A DNA stretch of 64,000 bases from positions 4,156,501 to 4,220,500 of the forward strand of contig OZ020517.1 of the NCBI GenBank assembly GCA_963971425.1, in the 5' to 3' direction. Origin of the DNA: Bryoerythrophyllum caledonicum. Its lineage: Eukaryota > Streptophyta > Bryopsida > Pottiales > Pottiaceae. This document shows, piece after piece, positions 35,077-47,199 of the stretch. A program made the translations under genes and the position numbers. The notes below the pieces were generated by a model, which was given only the letters and a program-made list of their open reading frames with translations, did no database searches and had not been told where the DNA came from. How positions within the stretch are numbered: the first letter of the stretch is position 1; each line of letters begins with the position of its first letter.

Positions 35077-35631
35077 TTATCCGTATGGGCATTTCAACAC
35101 TGTGTTACATTTCTCTTATATTATTCAAAAACGGTGAGACTACAAAAGCCACCGGATGTGTTTCTAAATTGGCAATTGTTTAGATAGGGCGCAACCTCAT
35201 GTATATACAATCAAATGCACGCCACCTTCCATTTGAGATATGAACAAGTATTTAAATATCTGGAATCCAAAACTACATGGAGAAGTCCAAGAACTATAAG
35301 GACATTGTCTAGGATGTCAAATGCTTTGTATTCAAATAATAAACCTTCGTTACATTATTTCACAATGAAATACTTCAAGTCATTTGTAAGTTCACAATTT
35401 ACTTGTCTAAGGTCCTACACTTCCTGTATTGCCAAGTTGAATGAATCCATGCGTTCATGGAATCACACCCTCGTATACAATATGTTATTCCCAAAAAATT
35501 AAGCGGCCTCTTTCCACGGCTTTAGGTCACACATATTTTACTAATTTTAGATATTATATTCTACAATTATTCCTAAACTTTTTATTTTCCAAAAAAATCT
35601 CACAACAAATTTTAATTTTTCAGCTCTGGGC
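35077..35631. other. 3' arm of inner MULE, no gene seen
   Basis: AT-rich sequence between the transposase stop and the right terminal repeat. The short open frames show no motif. Confidence 0.5.
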
Positions 35632-35678
35632 TCACCGCTCACCGCTCACCGCTCTAGGCATGCAAAATAGCAATCCCC
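35632..35678 (-). repeat. right terminal inverted repeat of inner MULE
   Basis: Inverted partner of 24720-24785. It holds three GCTCACC units followed outward by GGCATGCAAAATAGC and a C-rich tip, then TSD TGTTTTGTA. Confidence 0.85.
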
Positions 35679-35687
35679 TGTTTTGTA

Positions 35688-35843
35688 GTGAGGGAGTGAT
35701 TGAAAATGCATTTTTTGAGAGGGTCATACGTGTTCCGTGAGTTCGTTTTTGAAAAGCTATCATTTGAGACGATGCATTTGATAGAGGGTGACTTAATTGA
35801 AATGCAAAGAGTCCTCTTGATGGGGGAGGGGATCAGACTTTGA
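35688..35843 (+). CDS. 3' part of the small basic gene split by inner MULE
   Basis: This is in frame with 24468-24719 if the 9-bp duplication is counted once. After one TGA at 35697 it stays open for about 47 codons (F-R-E-F-V-F-E-K-L-S-F-E-T-M-H-L) and stops at 35841-35843. The extended open frame after the TGA suggests a former CGA codon. No known domain. Confidence 0.45.
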
Positions 35844-36375
35844 CGGCTTTAGTAGAGGATAATTATGATGTATGATGGACTACAATGTTGATGCGATTGG
35901 AAATGAGTAATATGATGTTAAGGTGAGGACGGTGGTAAAGTATGATTAAAAACAAGTTGGGTAGTGGCCGAAAATGATGTTGATGTGGAAAATTATGTCG
36001 ATTGCTTGACTTGTAAGCGAAGACGAAATGATGAATTTTAGTCATCATGGAGACGTGTACTCTCTAGTGACGGCTGAAGTCGCGGCCGTTGCTGACGGCT
36101 CTCTCATGGTACGTCTAATTAGAAGCCTTAAGAAATGACGGTTGTGTGTGATGGGTTGTGAAATTAATTATTGGGTTGTTGATGGAAGGGTTGTGGTCAT
36201 AATGAGTTGAATTGGACGAGTTGGGTAGTGGCGGAGGTTGACGGTTCACTCCAACCATAGTTATAAGTAGAGCGACTTCTAATGTATATCTTCTTTCATT
36301 TGTGCAACCTTGGAGGTCTTAGGTTTTCCAGTCGATAGTATTGGTTAGCAAGTTCCAGCGTTCTAGTGCAGAGCG

Positions 36376-39300
36376 ATGTCGAGAAGTTCTGTGATAGAGG
36401 GGGCGCCGGAGCGTTCTATGCAGGTAATTGTAGACAAGGTTAGGAGAGACGGAATGATTAGGGTTTGGTGGGAACTGCGAGTGAAGGAACTGTGAGGTGT
36501 TTCGGAGAGAACTCTTGTGAAAGGGTTCAATATGTTGCTAACATTAGATTGAATGGAATTGCTGATGGATGAAGAAGAAGCTCCCGGCGATCCGGTAATG
36601 CGCACAGCAAGTGGCCGTGAGATGGTGCAAGTGGGTGGAGAGGATGCGCGTGAAGTCGGTGTGGAAGTCGCGCACGAAGGTGGAGGAGAGGGTTTGGCGA
36701 TGGCCATGCTCGACGCTGAAGAAGTCCGAGACAGAGGCGGAAGAGACGAGGCGGGACCTCGAGGCGGTAACAAAGTGGAGAAGGATGCTTTACAAACGTT
36801 GACCGAGAGTGGAGGTGAAGATGAGCAAGAGCCCAGCGAGGGATGTGATGATTCAGAAAAAGGCGACGAAGAGGAGAGCGACAAAGATGACGATCTCGAC
36901 AGGATAGACGAGGAGGCGGAGAGCGAGGAGAAAGCAGGAAGTGAAGCGGAGGCGGATAGCGATGCAGCCGCTGCCCTTGTTGACTTGGGTATATCCGACT
37001 CAAGCAAGGACATCGATGCCGGGAGAGGATCAAGGAAGAAGGGCAAACGCAAGAGCAAGAAGAGGGAGAAGAAGGAGGCTACGCCAGACCTTGATGACGA
37101 CCTCGGCCAGGATCCGGATGCCTCTATAGAGCAAGTAACGAAGCGAATTGGTATCGTGTACCACCCTGATGCATTTGCGGCGATCAACCTAATGCGGCGA
37201 CTTTCGATGGGTAAATTCTTACATATTCGAATTCCACTATGCCGCATGATTCCAATGCAGGAGCCTCGAAAAGTGCACAAAATTGAGAAGCAGAAGATGA
37301 TGGCGGGGTTTGCTCATGGATATGGAGATGGTGACACCTCCTTCTATCTTGCGGTGACTGGCAAGGAAGGAATTGAGCGGCCGGTTGATGATGCGATTTC
37401 GAAGTCCTGGTCCTCAGACTGGAAAACCTTGAACGAAGAATTCGAGTCCGAGTTGGCTGACGACGAAGACCTAAAGCATCTGAGTGGGAAGATGTTGTTC
37501 ATCTACGATGGCAACCACCGGTACGAGGCGTGGAAAGAGTACATCGACACGAAGAAAGCTGGTGACACAGAATTTGTTAAGAAGAACGGGAGGCTGTTCT
37601 GCATTATACTTGACATTACTCCAAATGGGTATCCACGAATTCTTTCAGCGATGCACGCCGTCAACAAGTGTCTTTCTAAAGCTGCAAGGTTTGCAAGCTT
37701 ATCAGGTTTTTCTGCTAATGACCGTTGTTTTGTTAGGGCAAACGAAACAAACCATGTCGTTACGAATGTCATGAACCAACTTGACCGGGTGCATTTTATG
37801 GCACTCGGCCACTAGAGTACTACAAGGACTTGATCCCGCCCCATCGCTATGAAATGTGCGTGAAGAAGCCAAGCACTACGTGGTACCCAATTCCCGCTTC
37901 TCAGATGGTGAAAGTGCTATTCCAAGTATTTCTCGTTCCTTACATTCTTACATCTTTCAAATTTGAATTAGAAGCTCATTCTTGCTTACGGCGTTCTTGC
38001 AGGACAAGTTACATGAAACCGCAGTAAAAGAGCGACTCGCGTATCTAGCAGAGAGTCCAGAGGACGAACAGACTGGACGAGGTATGCAAGAATATATGGA
38101 AGGCTAGATCCATCTGAAGCGTGATAAGCTGACGAAGAGCTTTGGCAAGCTTGCTGGAGTGGCAAACCTAGCTAACGGAGAAAGCTTTCTTGACGAAGTA
38201 ACCATACATACAACCTTTAATCATCATTTTTGAATGTAATTTTGAATCAAATTTGTTTTAAAATAATTCTAATTATTTACAACAAACTAGGACCCATAGT
38301 ACATTATTAGGCTTTCAATTAGACTACTAGGCTTTATATGGAACGAATTCCAAGTTTAGTGAACTGTAGTGACCACCCCGTGCAAACCTCCACTTCGATC
38401 CTATGAGGGTACCCGGCGTTGTCAAGGTACCACCCAGCATACCCTCTTGTTACGAGAGGATACTCCCGATGGTACCCGGACGACTCCGGGTACCCTCTCG
38501 GAACCGAGGGGGGACCAACCGGAGAAGTCCCCCTCCGGTTCCGAGAGGGTACCTGGCGTCGCCTGGGTACTACGAGAGGGTACCCTGGTGGTACCAGGGC
38601 GACCTCGGGTACCCTGGTGGTACCAGGGCGACCTCGGGTACCCTCTTAGGATCGGCATGATGACTTAGTTTAGTATCACCTAGTTCCGAGAGGGTACCTG
38701 GCATCACCCGGATACTACTGGGAGTACCCTCTCGTAATGAGAGGGTACTTTTTGTGGGATTCGGGTGATGCCGGGTACCCTTTCGGAGTTGGACGTGACA
38801 AATTTACGTCGTCCTTGCTCAAATTTTAGTGGATCTCTATCGTCTACCGGGTACCATCCAACATACCCTCTCATTACGAGAAAGTATGTTGAGTGGTACC
38901 AGGGCTACTCCCGGTACCCTCTCTGAATCGAGAGAGGTCCACCTGTTCGAGTCTCCTCGTGATCCTCAGAGGGTACCCGGTGTTGCCCGGGTACCCTTTT
39001 GGGATCGGTGGGGGACTCGACCGGGTGGACCCCCCTCGTATTTGAGAGTGTGCTTGGTATCGCATGGGTACAATCGATAGTACCCTCTCGTTACGAGAGG
39101 GTACTATCGGTGTTACTCGGTCGACGCCGGGTACCAGCACGGGATCGTGAGAGGACCACCCGGACGAGTCCCCTCCCGATTCCGAGAGGGTACCCAGCGT
39201 GGTCTGGGTACCACACAGCATACCCTCTCGTAACGAGAGGGTATGCTGTGTGGTACCCAGTCCACGCCGGGTACCACCAAAGTGCCTAGAGAACATCTTA

Positions 39301-42139
39301 ATCTTGTTGTCTGGGTGCGAGTATTAGCTGCTTGTGACGTCAGAAAATTTACTTCTCTTAATATGACTTGAATTTTTTTCCTTTGATTATGTCACACCAC
39401 CAAAGAAAAACACAAGGCGGTACTAATTTTGTGTTCATTTGAATAACGAAACATGTTCAAAAGAACTATGACCGGCATAACTTAGACCGAGTGGAGATGG
39501 GGCTTGAGAAGCTTCAGCTCGTGGCCACAACAGTTGTTCCCTCCAAGTATAAGGTCATGTGGCTGAGGATGTGGAACGAGTCGGACTTTCGGCAAAAACA
39601 GAATCACTTTCCTGAGTATCCTTGCTCTGAAGCCGACCTTAAGAAGTTCCTGGCACAAGCGGTCTTCTATGCGTGGGTACGTCTAGTTTTTGCTCCTGTT
39701 TATCTTCTTGTATTCTCATGTATTCATCACGCATTCTTGATCATCTATTACAGCTTCTGGAGGATCTCGGGCCAAAGATGGATGATCTCCTAAGCAATCT
39801 GGAGCTGAACCCCCACCTGAGAGAGCAGCCACTATCCTGGATGGAGTACTTGGCGATGTGGAAGCTCCGCTTGTGGGACCATGCATACAACAACCACTTT
39901 CTGGCAGAGTCTCCATTCACTCGACTATCGAAATGGGAGGACGTCAAGGATCGCGGAGATATCGCAACCCGGTTTGTCTACCGATATATCAAGCATGAGC
40001 TCCTTGAAAAAAATGCAATATCCTCTCTACCACTCTGGATGCACACGGCGTACTCAACGTCGTCCAGCTCTTGCATATACTCTCCGTATCAATTGTCGTT
40101 GCTTCCGTTGGATCATTGCAAGGACTGCCACTGGTATGTTGAATGTCACAAGAAGTACTGTCATGAGGAAGAGCTATTCATGAAGGAGGGGCACGGTCCT
40201 CTGAATGACATCAAGGAGGACGTCCCGGAGAAGGCTGACACAGCGAAGGAGAAGAAGAAGCGCTCGAAGCCAATGAGCCCAAACACAAGACGTCTGCAAG
40301 CCAACAAGAAGGCTAAGGAGCGACATGCTAAGATGAGGAAGGTGAAAGGCAAGTCTGCTACGGACGAGGACTTGGAAGAGGAGGATGATCTTCAGGTAAT
40401 AGAGGAATCAAGATTTCCCGAATCCTCCGTCCGGGAACATGGAGTCACTAGCGTTGCTATAGGCGTCTCGACACCAGCTCGCGTCACTCTGTCGGATGAT
40501 AGGCCTATGGAGGTTGAAGTATCATTACAGAAGGAGATCCCCGTACGCCCTAGGACGGAGCCAACACCAGCGGAGGATTCAGATGTTGCTCCCTTAATTT
40601 TTCGACGTGTGCAGCCTCTTCGATCTCTCAAGTCACCCGCTACTAATCCTACAGTGTCCGTTACGCACTCCCACTCCACATCCACAAGGGTGCCGCTCGA
40701 CGATCCGACCCCGAGTCTAAACATCACCCCCTCGAGTCACACGAACCCTGGTGGCACAGATCCAACGTCGACACAACTTATCATGAACGAGTCAATGTCA
40801 CGTGATGTTTGGAATGAGATCTCAGACTTTGTCACTGATTGCAATGACGGAAAGACTTGCCTACTGCGAGGGAATGTCGTTCAAAAGGGGCAAAGGGTGG
40901 ACCTCGTCCTTGCACAGGTACCGGACAATCTTCTCGTGCCCGATGTGTCGGTACTTCCAGATGAAGTCCCCGGTTGGAACATGCTTTCCACTAGCTTAAT
41001 GAAGATGCTCTTTGGTTTTGCCAACGTCTTCTTGCATGACGATGGCGGTCTATTTTTGAAGTTTTCTGATGACAAGGACAAGACAATGCAGATCTTTAAG
41101 GCGCACTTCCTGGGATTCGGATTCAAGATTATGAAGGAGTGGGTCGGTGTGAACAGACTGCCAAAAAGATCCGCTGCTGCGGCTTCTGGGACCACCAACT
41201 TGTTCAAGGTTGTGCTTCTTATGCGTGCTAACTCTCTTCAAGGTCCAATCAAGGCGTACCGCAAATCAAACTTCCGTTTATGAAAGCATCCGGTGCTTGA
41301 AGAGCTCTCACTGGATATTGCTGGAAGTGATGCCATCCTCAATTTTGTGATTAAGGAGACACTCACTCGGACTGCTGATCGGGTGTGGCGTGGAGCAAAA
41401 GAACGTGGTCTGCACTTCTACACGTCGTTGATTCTATCTGCATCAGACGAAGGGGATGTCGTAGTTGACATTACCGCCGCTACATGTGCGCCTAAGAATT
41501 CCTCTGTATTTTTTTTTCATTTCAATCTCGCGCTTGTTCACTATGTCTGCTCATTTTTCAGGAAACTCTATTCGAGTCTGCAAGGATCACGGTCGTCACA
41601 TCGTTGCGTTGGAGGCCGATGCGGAGGTATTGAGGCCGTTCTCAAGCCTCTCACTATCCAAGTCCCTGCGATGCGCGTCGAAGACCACATGGATGTATCT
41701 GATGACGAGTCTGACCAGTTGACTCTACCCTCCGACATACCAAGTGTCATTTCAGATGCTGCCGACATGGACTTCGAGCCCCTTCCAAAGCGTGCCAAAC
41801 AATCGAAGCCGTAAGTAGGTGGAACTCAATGGTACCTTCACCGAGAACGTTATTGATGTCATAATTTTCTTCTTTATCTCAGCATCGGTTTTCATAGACA
41901 CTTCTTTTTACTGCAGACGTCATTTCTCTGTAACTCAAAGTCCCGAACGTTTTCCTTTCTTGCCCGTATACGCGCGGGATATGACCAATGCATTAGCGGC
42001 TTCCAATTCCCCACCTGCTTTTTGTCATAGAAGGCAGCGTTTTGATCCAGAAGTTTATAAATTTCTAGACATTCAGGCTCAGGAAGACAATGACTTTGAC
42101 ACTCTCTATGGGTCAGATAAATGCTCTGCAAGTGAATCT
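36376..42139 (+). CDS. ParB-like plus DNA methyltransferase-like protein, copy Y (outer MULE)
   Basis: I start it at ATG 36376 (M-S-R-S-S-V-I-E-G; exon 1 ends at a GT donor after 36423). A long acidic exon, ending at 37667, leads into the ParB-like part with I-P-L-C-R-M, G-Y-G-D-G-D and F-I-Y-D-G-N-H-R-Y-E. After an intron at 37668-37736 come exons matching copy X, a palindrome-filled intron (about 38.2-39.4 kb), then 39.48-41.8 kb with a basic linker (K-K-K-R-S-K). The methyltransferase-like part has D-L-V-L-A-Q-V-P-D-N, H-D-D-G-G-L, V-V-V-D-I-T-A-A-T and, after an intron ending at 41560, G-R-H-I-V-A-L-E-A-D. Damage: frame changes near 37790 and 41635, TAG near 38105, TGA near 41281. A last exon at about 41928-42139 is uncertain. 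It is older and more damaged than copy X. Confidence 0.65.
38360..39290. repeat. GGGTACC/GAGAGGG palindrome block, intron of copy Y
   Basis: About 900 bp of interleaved palindromes with arms ending in CCCTCTCG and CGAGAGGG and with GGTACC cores. Clear hairpins lie at 38723-38749, 39081-39103 and 39221-39243. The last extends to arms of about 25 bp on each side (39206-39258). Confidence 0.85.
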
Positions 42140-43477
42140 TAGCGTCGTGGTTATTTAAAACATACTAGCGTTGCATCATTTAGAGATTTCTTAAATTTTT
42201 GGGAGATTGCAACAACAGTCTATAATTCTTGGACAAAGCATAGTCCATATTTGCTTAATGATGGCATCAAAACAATTTTGCGTCAAAGAGGTGTTTAAAA
42301 TCACACAAATAACACTCTAATGTTTTCCTATCTTCGTTTCATATAGAAATTTCATTGGAAATGGTGAACATAAAGATAATCATTATTTCTTTACGTAGGA
42401 TGAATGAATAAACAAAATTGTGCAAAAAATTGTAAAAATTTCTTTCTAATTTAGGTGGAAGAATATGCAATCACAACAGGCACCCAACCCAATAACACAC
42501 CAAACCTTACATTTAATTCAGTATCTTGTCGACGTGGATGCTTATCCGAGGTTTAGGGTGGATTCATGATTCCTTGTTTGTAGATCCACACTACATAAAC
42601 CTTTTCATGATAATTACGAAATCAACTACGTTGAATCCAAAAGACGATATAATAGTTCATCCCTAACCTGATATCCAAAAACTTAAGCTCGAAGACTTCT
42701 AAATGCGCAGCACTAAATGTGTATCAACCATTAACAACCATGTTGCACCTATGACATCACTACTAGAAGTTCGAGAATAAGTAATTGGCCGTTTGCGTCT
42801 ATGATTAGTTGTAGGTGGGCAATTTATAACTATACAAAGATGCAATACCAATGCTCTCCAACTCTAATTTTGGAAAAGTGCACACTTAGTACTATTGTTG
42901 TATGATATGAATTATTGTCAATATTCTAATTTGCCACTCATGTTTCAGATCCATCTGCCAACATCAACTGTCATCATGGGAGAACGCCAAGGTGGCTGAT
43001 GACATGGATTTGAGTTTACATGGAATTTGATTAGAGAGAGATAGCATTCTGTACGAAAGTGCTGCAAGAGAGGTTCTAGGTTTGTTAGATAATCGGGCGC
43101 GACTAGTCAATTGGCGGATGTGGCTCTGCTTTAAATTATTAAGGTGACGCTGTACCATCGATTTAAAGTTTTAGGCCGCCGTCAGTCTCCCCACACTCAA
43201 GTCATGGCTTTTAAGTAAGCCCGGCCATAACCATCTAATTCAGCATTAATTGTACCTTGATAGCTCGTGGCCAAAGTCCCTACTAATGACCGGCTTGATT
43301 ATCATTTGACGCCCCATGATTGTGTACAACCGTGATGGAATTTTTCGTGCACGCGGCATTTGCCACGACACACTTAGAGCACTTCTAATGATTCATGTAC
43401 AACGTTGATGGGATGTCTCAAGCTCGCGGCCATTGCCCTCACACACGTTAGTACAATCATGATGAAGTTTTTCAAGC
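42140..43477. other. AT-rich spacer of outer MULE, no gene seen
   Basis: I found no frame with recognisable motifs and no clear repeat. It continues across element B/D to about 58231. Confidence 0.5.
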
Positions 43478-43698
43478 ACGCCTGTCGTAGTACGCGTTGG
43501 CAAGTATTCACATCTTAACACAAAGATACCCTTAAGGTAATCGTTCCCACAGAGAGTCACCGAGAACTACAACGACTAACAACAAACCATGATCTGTACA
43601 ATGTCAACTATACAATATATACATTAAAAGAAAAGAGAGAAAGGTTTAGATCACAAGGGGGAGCGTTAATTACACCAACCGCCCCACCCAAGTTCTTT

Positions 43699-43990
43699 AC
43701 ATGGCCCGGATCGTACATGGCCCGGATTCCACATGGCCCGGATTACCCATGGCTCGGATTACCCATGGCCCGGATTGCACATGGCCCGGATTACACATGG
43801 CCCGGATCGTACATGGCCCGGATTCCACATGGCCCGGATTACCCATGGCCCGGATTACACATGGCCCGGATTACACATGGCCCGGATTGCACATGGCCCG
43901 GATTACACATGGCCCGGATCGTACATGGCCTGGATCGTACATGGCCCGGATCGTACATGGCCCGGATCACACATGGCCCATATCTTACAT
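43699..43990 (+). repeat. 16-bp minisatellite slot 2 of element B/D
   Basis: About 18 units of ACATGGCCCGGATTAC and variants such as ACATGGCCCGGATCGT. It occupies the place where A and C carry the 13-bp array. Open frames in three phases are repeat by-products. Confidence 0.9.
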
Positions 43991-45239
43991 GGACTTTACA
44001 AGTATATATATTATAGACATCCGGATACTTGCGTATCCAGAGAGTGTCTTACCACCATGAACGACGGTTCACGGACTCAAACAAGTTTTAGTAAACGTTA
44101 CTTCTTCCTCACAGTTTCTCCAATCACTCCTACGGACTAACTTGGGATGGTTGTGGTGTCACTGGGTTCCCCCCATAAGAGGGGATAAGGCTTGGGCCTT
44201 AAGGACTAACACTTACTCTTGTGGCACGTACGTGGTGTACCCACCCTTTGAGCTGTTAGACCTTCCTTCACCTCAGAATCAGCTAAAGGAATAGTACGTC
44301 GTGGGATCGCCTAGCTATTAGCCCCGGGTACCCGATTCCCACTCCTTTTCTTCAGGAAACAAAGTCCTCCTCCTATTACTCCGATGGTCACCTCGCAAAG
44401 GGGTTAGTTGGATCTCCTTTCTTCTCTCAAGATAATCCGAGCTGTTAGAGTCGGTCTGGACTTACTGCCCTTAGGTCAAACCAATCTACTCCGTCCTCAA
44501 CACGAAGGGTTGATGGTGTGTAGTGCTCCTATGGATCAACCTATTCGACCAAAGGTTGATGCATCTGGGATCTAGAGTACATCTTCACAATCGATGACAT
44601 ACTGCCGGCGACCGGTCACACAAGACATATCAAGACTCCTTCCACACCCGTCACTCCCCCCTCGTCCTCCTCTAACCACTTCTAATCTCACCTGTTATTC
44701 CCCTCCACCACGACTAATCTACTTGAGGGAACAAGGAAACAATCACAAGGGGTCAGAGTTAGAGTCACGCCCAACTAACCATCTAACCATCTCACATGTT
44801 ATTCCCATCCACCACGACTAATCTACTTGATGGAACAAGGAAACAATGACTCGACGGTTAGTATGGACTTGAGGAGTGGACTACTTGAGATGTTACTCAC
44901 AGTCATATAGAATCCGAGCTCTCCAACCGTCGAAGGTTTTCTGAGAGCGTAGGTTTAGAATTAAACTGAAAGCAAGTACACACATCAAGTAGTGAAGAGA
45001 GAGGCTACGAGACTCCTCTCTTATGCTGCGAAGAACTCACACAGGAGTCCAAACTCAAACGATACCTTCTAACTAAAAACGGTGACAATAACTACTCTTG
45101 GCGGCGGTGCAGCCACTACACACGACGTGCACTGTCATAGGTCACTTATTACCCGAAACCCAAGGCAAAACCAAATCAAAACCAAAGTCAACCGGGGGCC
45201 AAATCCCGGACTGAACAGTGACCTACAAACCAAGATCCT
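43991..45239 (-). other. noncoding region of element B/D
   Basis: Diverged counterpart of 22287-23666 of element A. It shares blocks such as ATGGGAATAACATG and GAGAGCTCGGATT-like sequence in reverse orientation. No gene seen. Confidence 0.6.
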
Positions 45240-45242
45240 GGC

Positions 45243-46933
45243 CTACTTCCGGGACAGCTCCTCCAGTCTCTTCCGCTCCTCCTTCCTCTTGCGCTTCTTG
45301 GAACTCTGGCTTGAAGTCGGGGTGGGCGCGGTTGCAGCAAGTGCCACCAATGGCACAAACACATCGGTGGAAGGCGTGGGTTGGCCAATCGTTGCCCTCA
45401 ACAAGGTTTCCCTCAAAGGCGAGGAATCCGGGCCATCTGGGATGATTGACACGGTAGTCATGCCCGGATGTGGCCCGGATCGTGTTGGAGGGGCCGATGC
45501 CTGACTCGGGGTGCCCATGATGATATCCTGGCCGGATATCTGTCCTGGAGTGTACAAGTAAGAGAAACTCTCACTTGCGGTCTTTCCAATGTGAAGCCCG
45601 CTCTGCAAAGGGGCCACCATCGGCGTAGTGGTGAGTGGTAGCTGGCGAGGGTGCACGGGAAGGGGTGGCTCCATCGCAACTCCCGGGCATTCCTTCCAAC
45701 CGCTCTACATCGGTGCGGGGACCTCCGAAGAGAATGGTCCTGCCGGGACCCTTGAGCTCACGAGTGGAGGGGGCAGATCCGGGCTGTCAAGGTCCACCAC
45801 TTCTTTCTCCTTCCGTGGGCCGTGATCGCCGAGGTGACGCTCCTCCGGGTTGGTCTCCGAACCCGAGTCTTCATCTTTGCCGGAACTGTCGGAGTCTTCC
45901 ACAAACTTGAGTAGAATGTGAGTGAGATTACTCACCAATAATCGCATGTTCGGATAAGCCGCCTCAACCTTCACGGTTTGCTCCATCATGAAGGCAATCA
46001 CCCGCTTGCTGGAAATGTGGTCATCCCTCTCCAATCGAGCATCGAACATCTTGGCTTTAAGTACTTCATCTACGGAGAAACGTAATGTTTCGTCTACTTG
46101 CTGTAACGCTGACGCCGAGGCATTGGCTTGGAGAAGAGCCGCCTTGCAACTTCTCTCTGCCTCCAACGCTCGACTCCTTACCTTTGTCACCTCAAGCGTT
46201 AGTCGGTTAACCTTCTGCTCCATGAGGCGAAGATCGCCAGCTCCTCCGACCTTCTCCTTGATCGCAGCGATCAACCCTTCACGTGGAGGGTTACCCACCA
46301 AGCTGCTCACTTATCCCAAGGTCCTATCCGAGTCTTCCACACATACGCGAATGGCCTCGAGTAGCTCGGAGGCCGGGTAAGACTTGCCTCCAAGTTGTGT
46401 TGGTCCGGTGGCTGCGGCGCGTATGGCTGCACGGATGCGGGTGGAGGGGGCTCCTCCCTGTCGCTGTCTCTGGCGCTTGGGGGGTGGTACAATCTCCTCT
46501 CCTGACTGTGATGAGGTGCTCCCTCCTTCAGACCCTAGTTCGGGTTCTGATTTTGTCCCTTCAAACTTCTTCATCATCAGTTGCGTTCCGTACGCCATGT
46601 CCTCCGGAGATGTCTCCTTGAAATGGTGATATAGGTGGATCAGAAATGGGCAAAGGGGTGCACGCTTGACATTGTGAGTGCTCTTGGTCAAACGAATCAC
46701 CTCATCCTTCACGATGATGGCCCAATTCACCACCCTCTCGCCAAGGTAGGAGCCATATAAGGTGTTCGCGAGAGTAACCGTCACTCGGGTAGGTTTCTCG
46801 GGGTGTAAGATTGGTACGAGGAATGCGAAGATCCTCCTGGGGCGGGGGTCCGCGCAATCTTGTACCGCGTAACCATTCTTGGCGTCCTTGTTGCCGAACC
46901 TCCCCTTGGCATACTCCTCTTTCTTCGTACTTG
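45243..46933 (-). CDS. gag-like protein region of element B/D, C-terminal part (fossil)
   Basis: Minus-strand frames match element A and C proteins: V-N-W-A-I-I-V-K-D, C-P-F-L-I-H-L-Y-H-H-F, a Q-R-Q-R basic patch, a coiled-coil part with H-I-S-S-K-R-V-I-A-F, and a K-K-R-K-R-K tail. The N-terminal part lies on the other side of element C at 56385-56659. Interrupted at a few points. Confidence 0.65.
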
Positions 46934-47199
46934 TCCATTATCGTACCCCAGATTTTTAAATATTTTAGTTAGGTAGTTTAGGGTGTTAAAGTTAAACTTG
47001 CAGCTTAAGTTAAGGCACCAATCTAGGATTAGCCTCTAAGTAGAATTAGGAAAAGATGAATAAGGGGCTATTTTAAAATCCTTATTAGGGATAAAGGAGA
47101 TCCCAGACCTAAGCCTAGACCCAATCTTAGAAACTCACTTAAGCCAGGGATAACCGGATCACCTCAACCGGAGGCAATCTGGTTCCCCCCCAAACTAGT

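Larger units (their letters stand above)
24720..35678. mobile_element. inner MULE-type transposon, 10.96 kb, with two divergent genes
   Basis: A perfect 9-bp duplication TGTTTTGTA flanks it (24711-24719 and 35679-35687). The ends are inverted relatives: a G-rich tip, then GCTATTTTGC, G or A, TGCC, then tandem GAGCGGTGAGC-type motifs going inward. Inside are a ParB/methyltransferase-like gene (minus, 26539-31433) and a transposase (plus, about 32143-35076), head to head. Subterminal GAGCGGTGAGC motifs and gene content match the outer MULE, so both belong to one family. It inserted into the small basic gene of the outer element and is the younger of the two. Confidence 0.9.

Noticed and set aside
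38360-38700. Open frames with Gly/Thr/Arg-rich peptides in the GGTACC block
   Set aside because: They follow palindromic repeats inside an intron.
43701-44140. Open frames repeating MARITHGPD-like peptides
   Set aside because: Products of the 16-bp minisatellite in all three phases.
46283-46629. Plus-strand frames over the B/D gag-like region
   Set aside because: Antisense shadows of the minus-strand gag-like protein.
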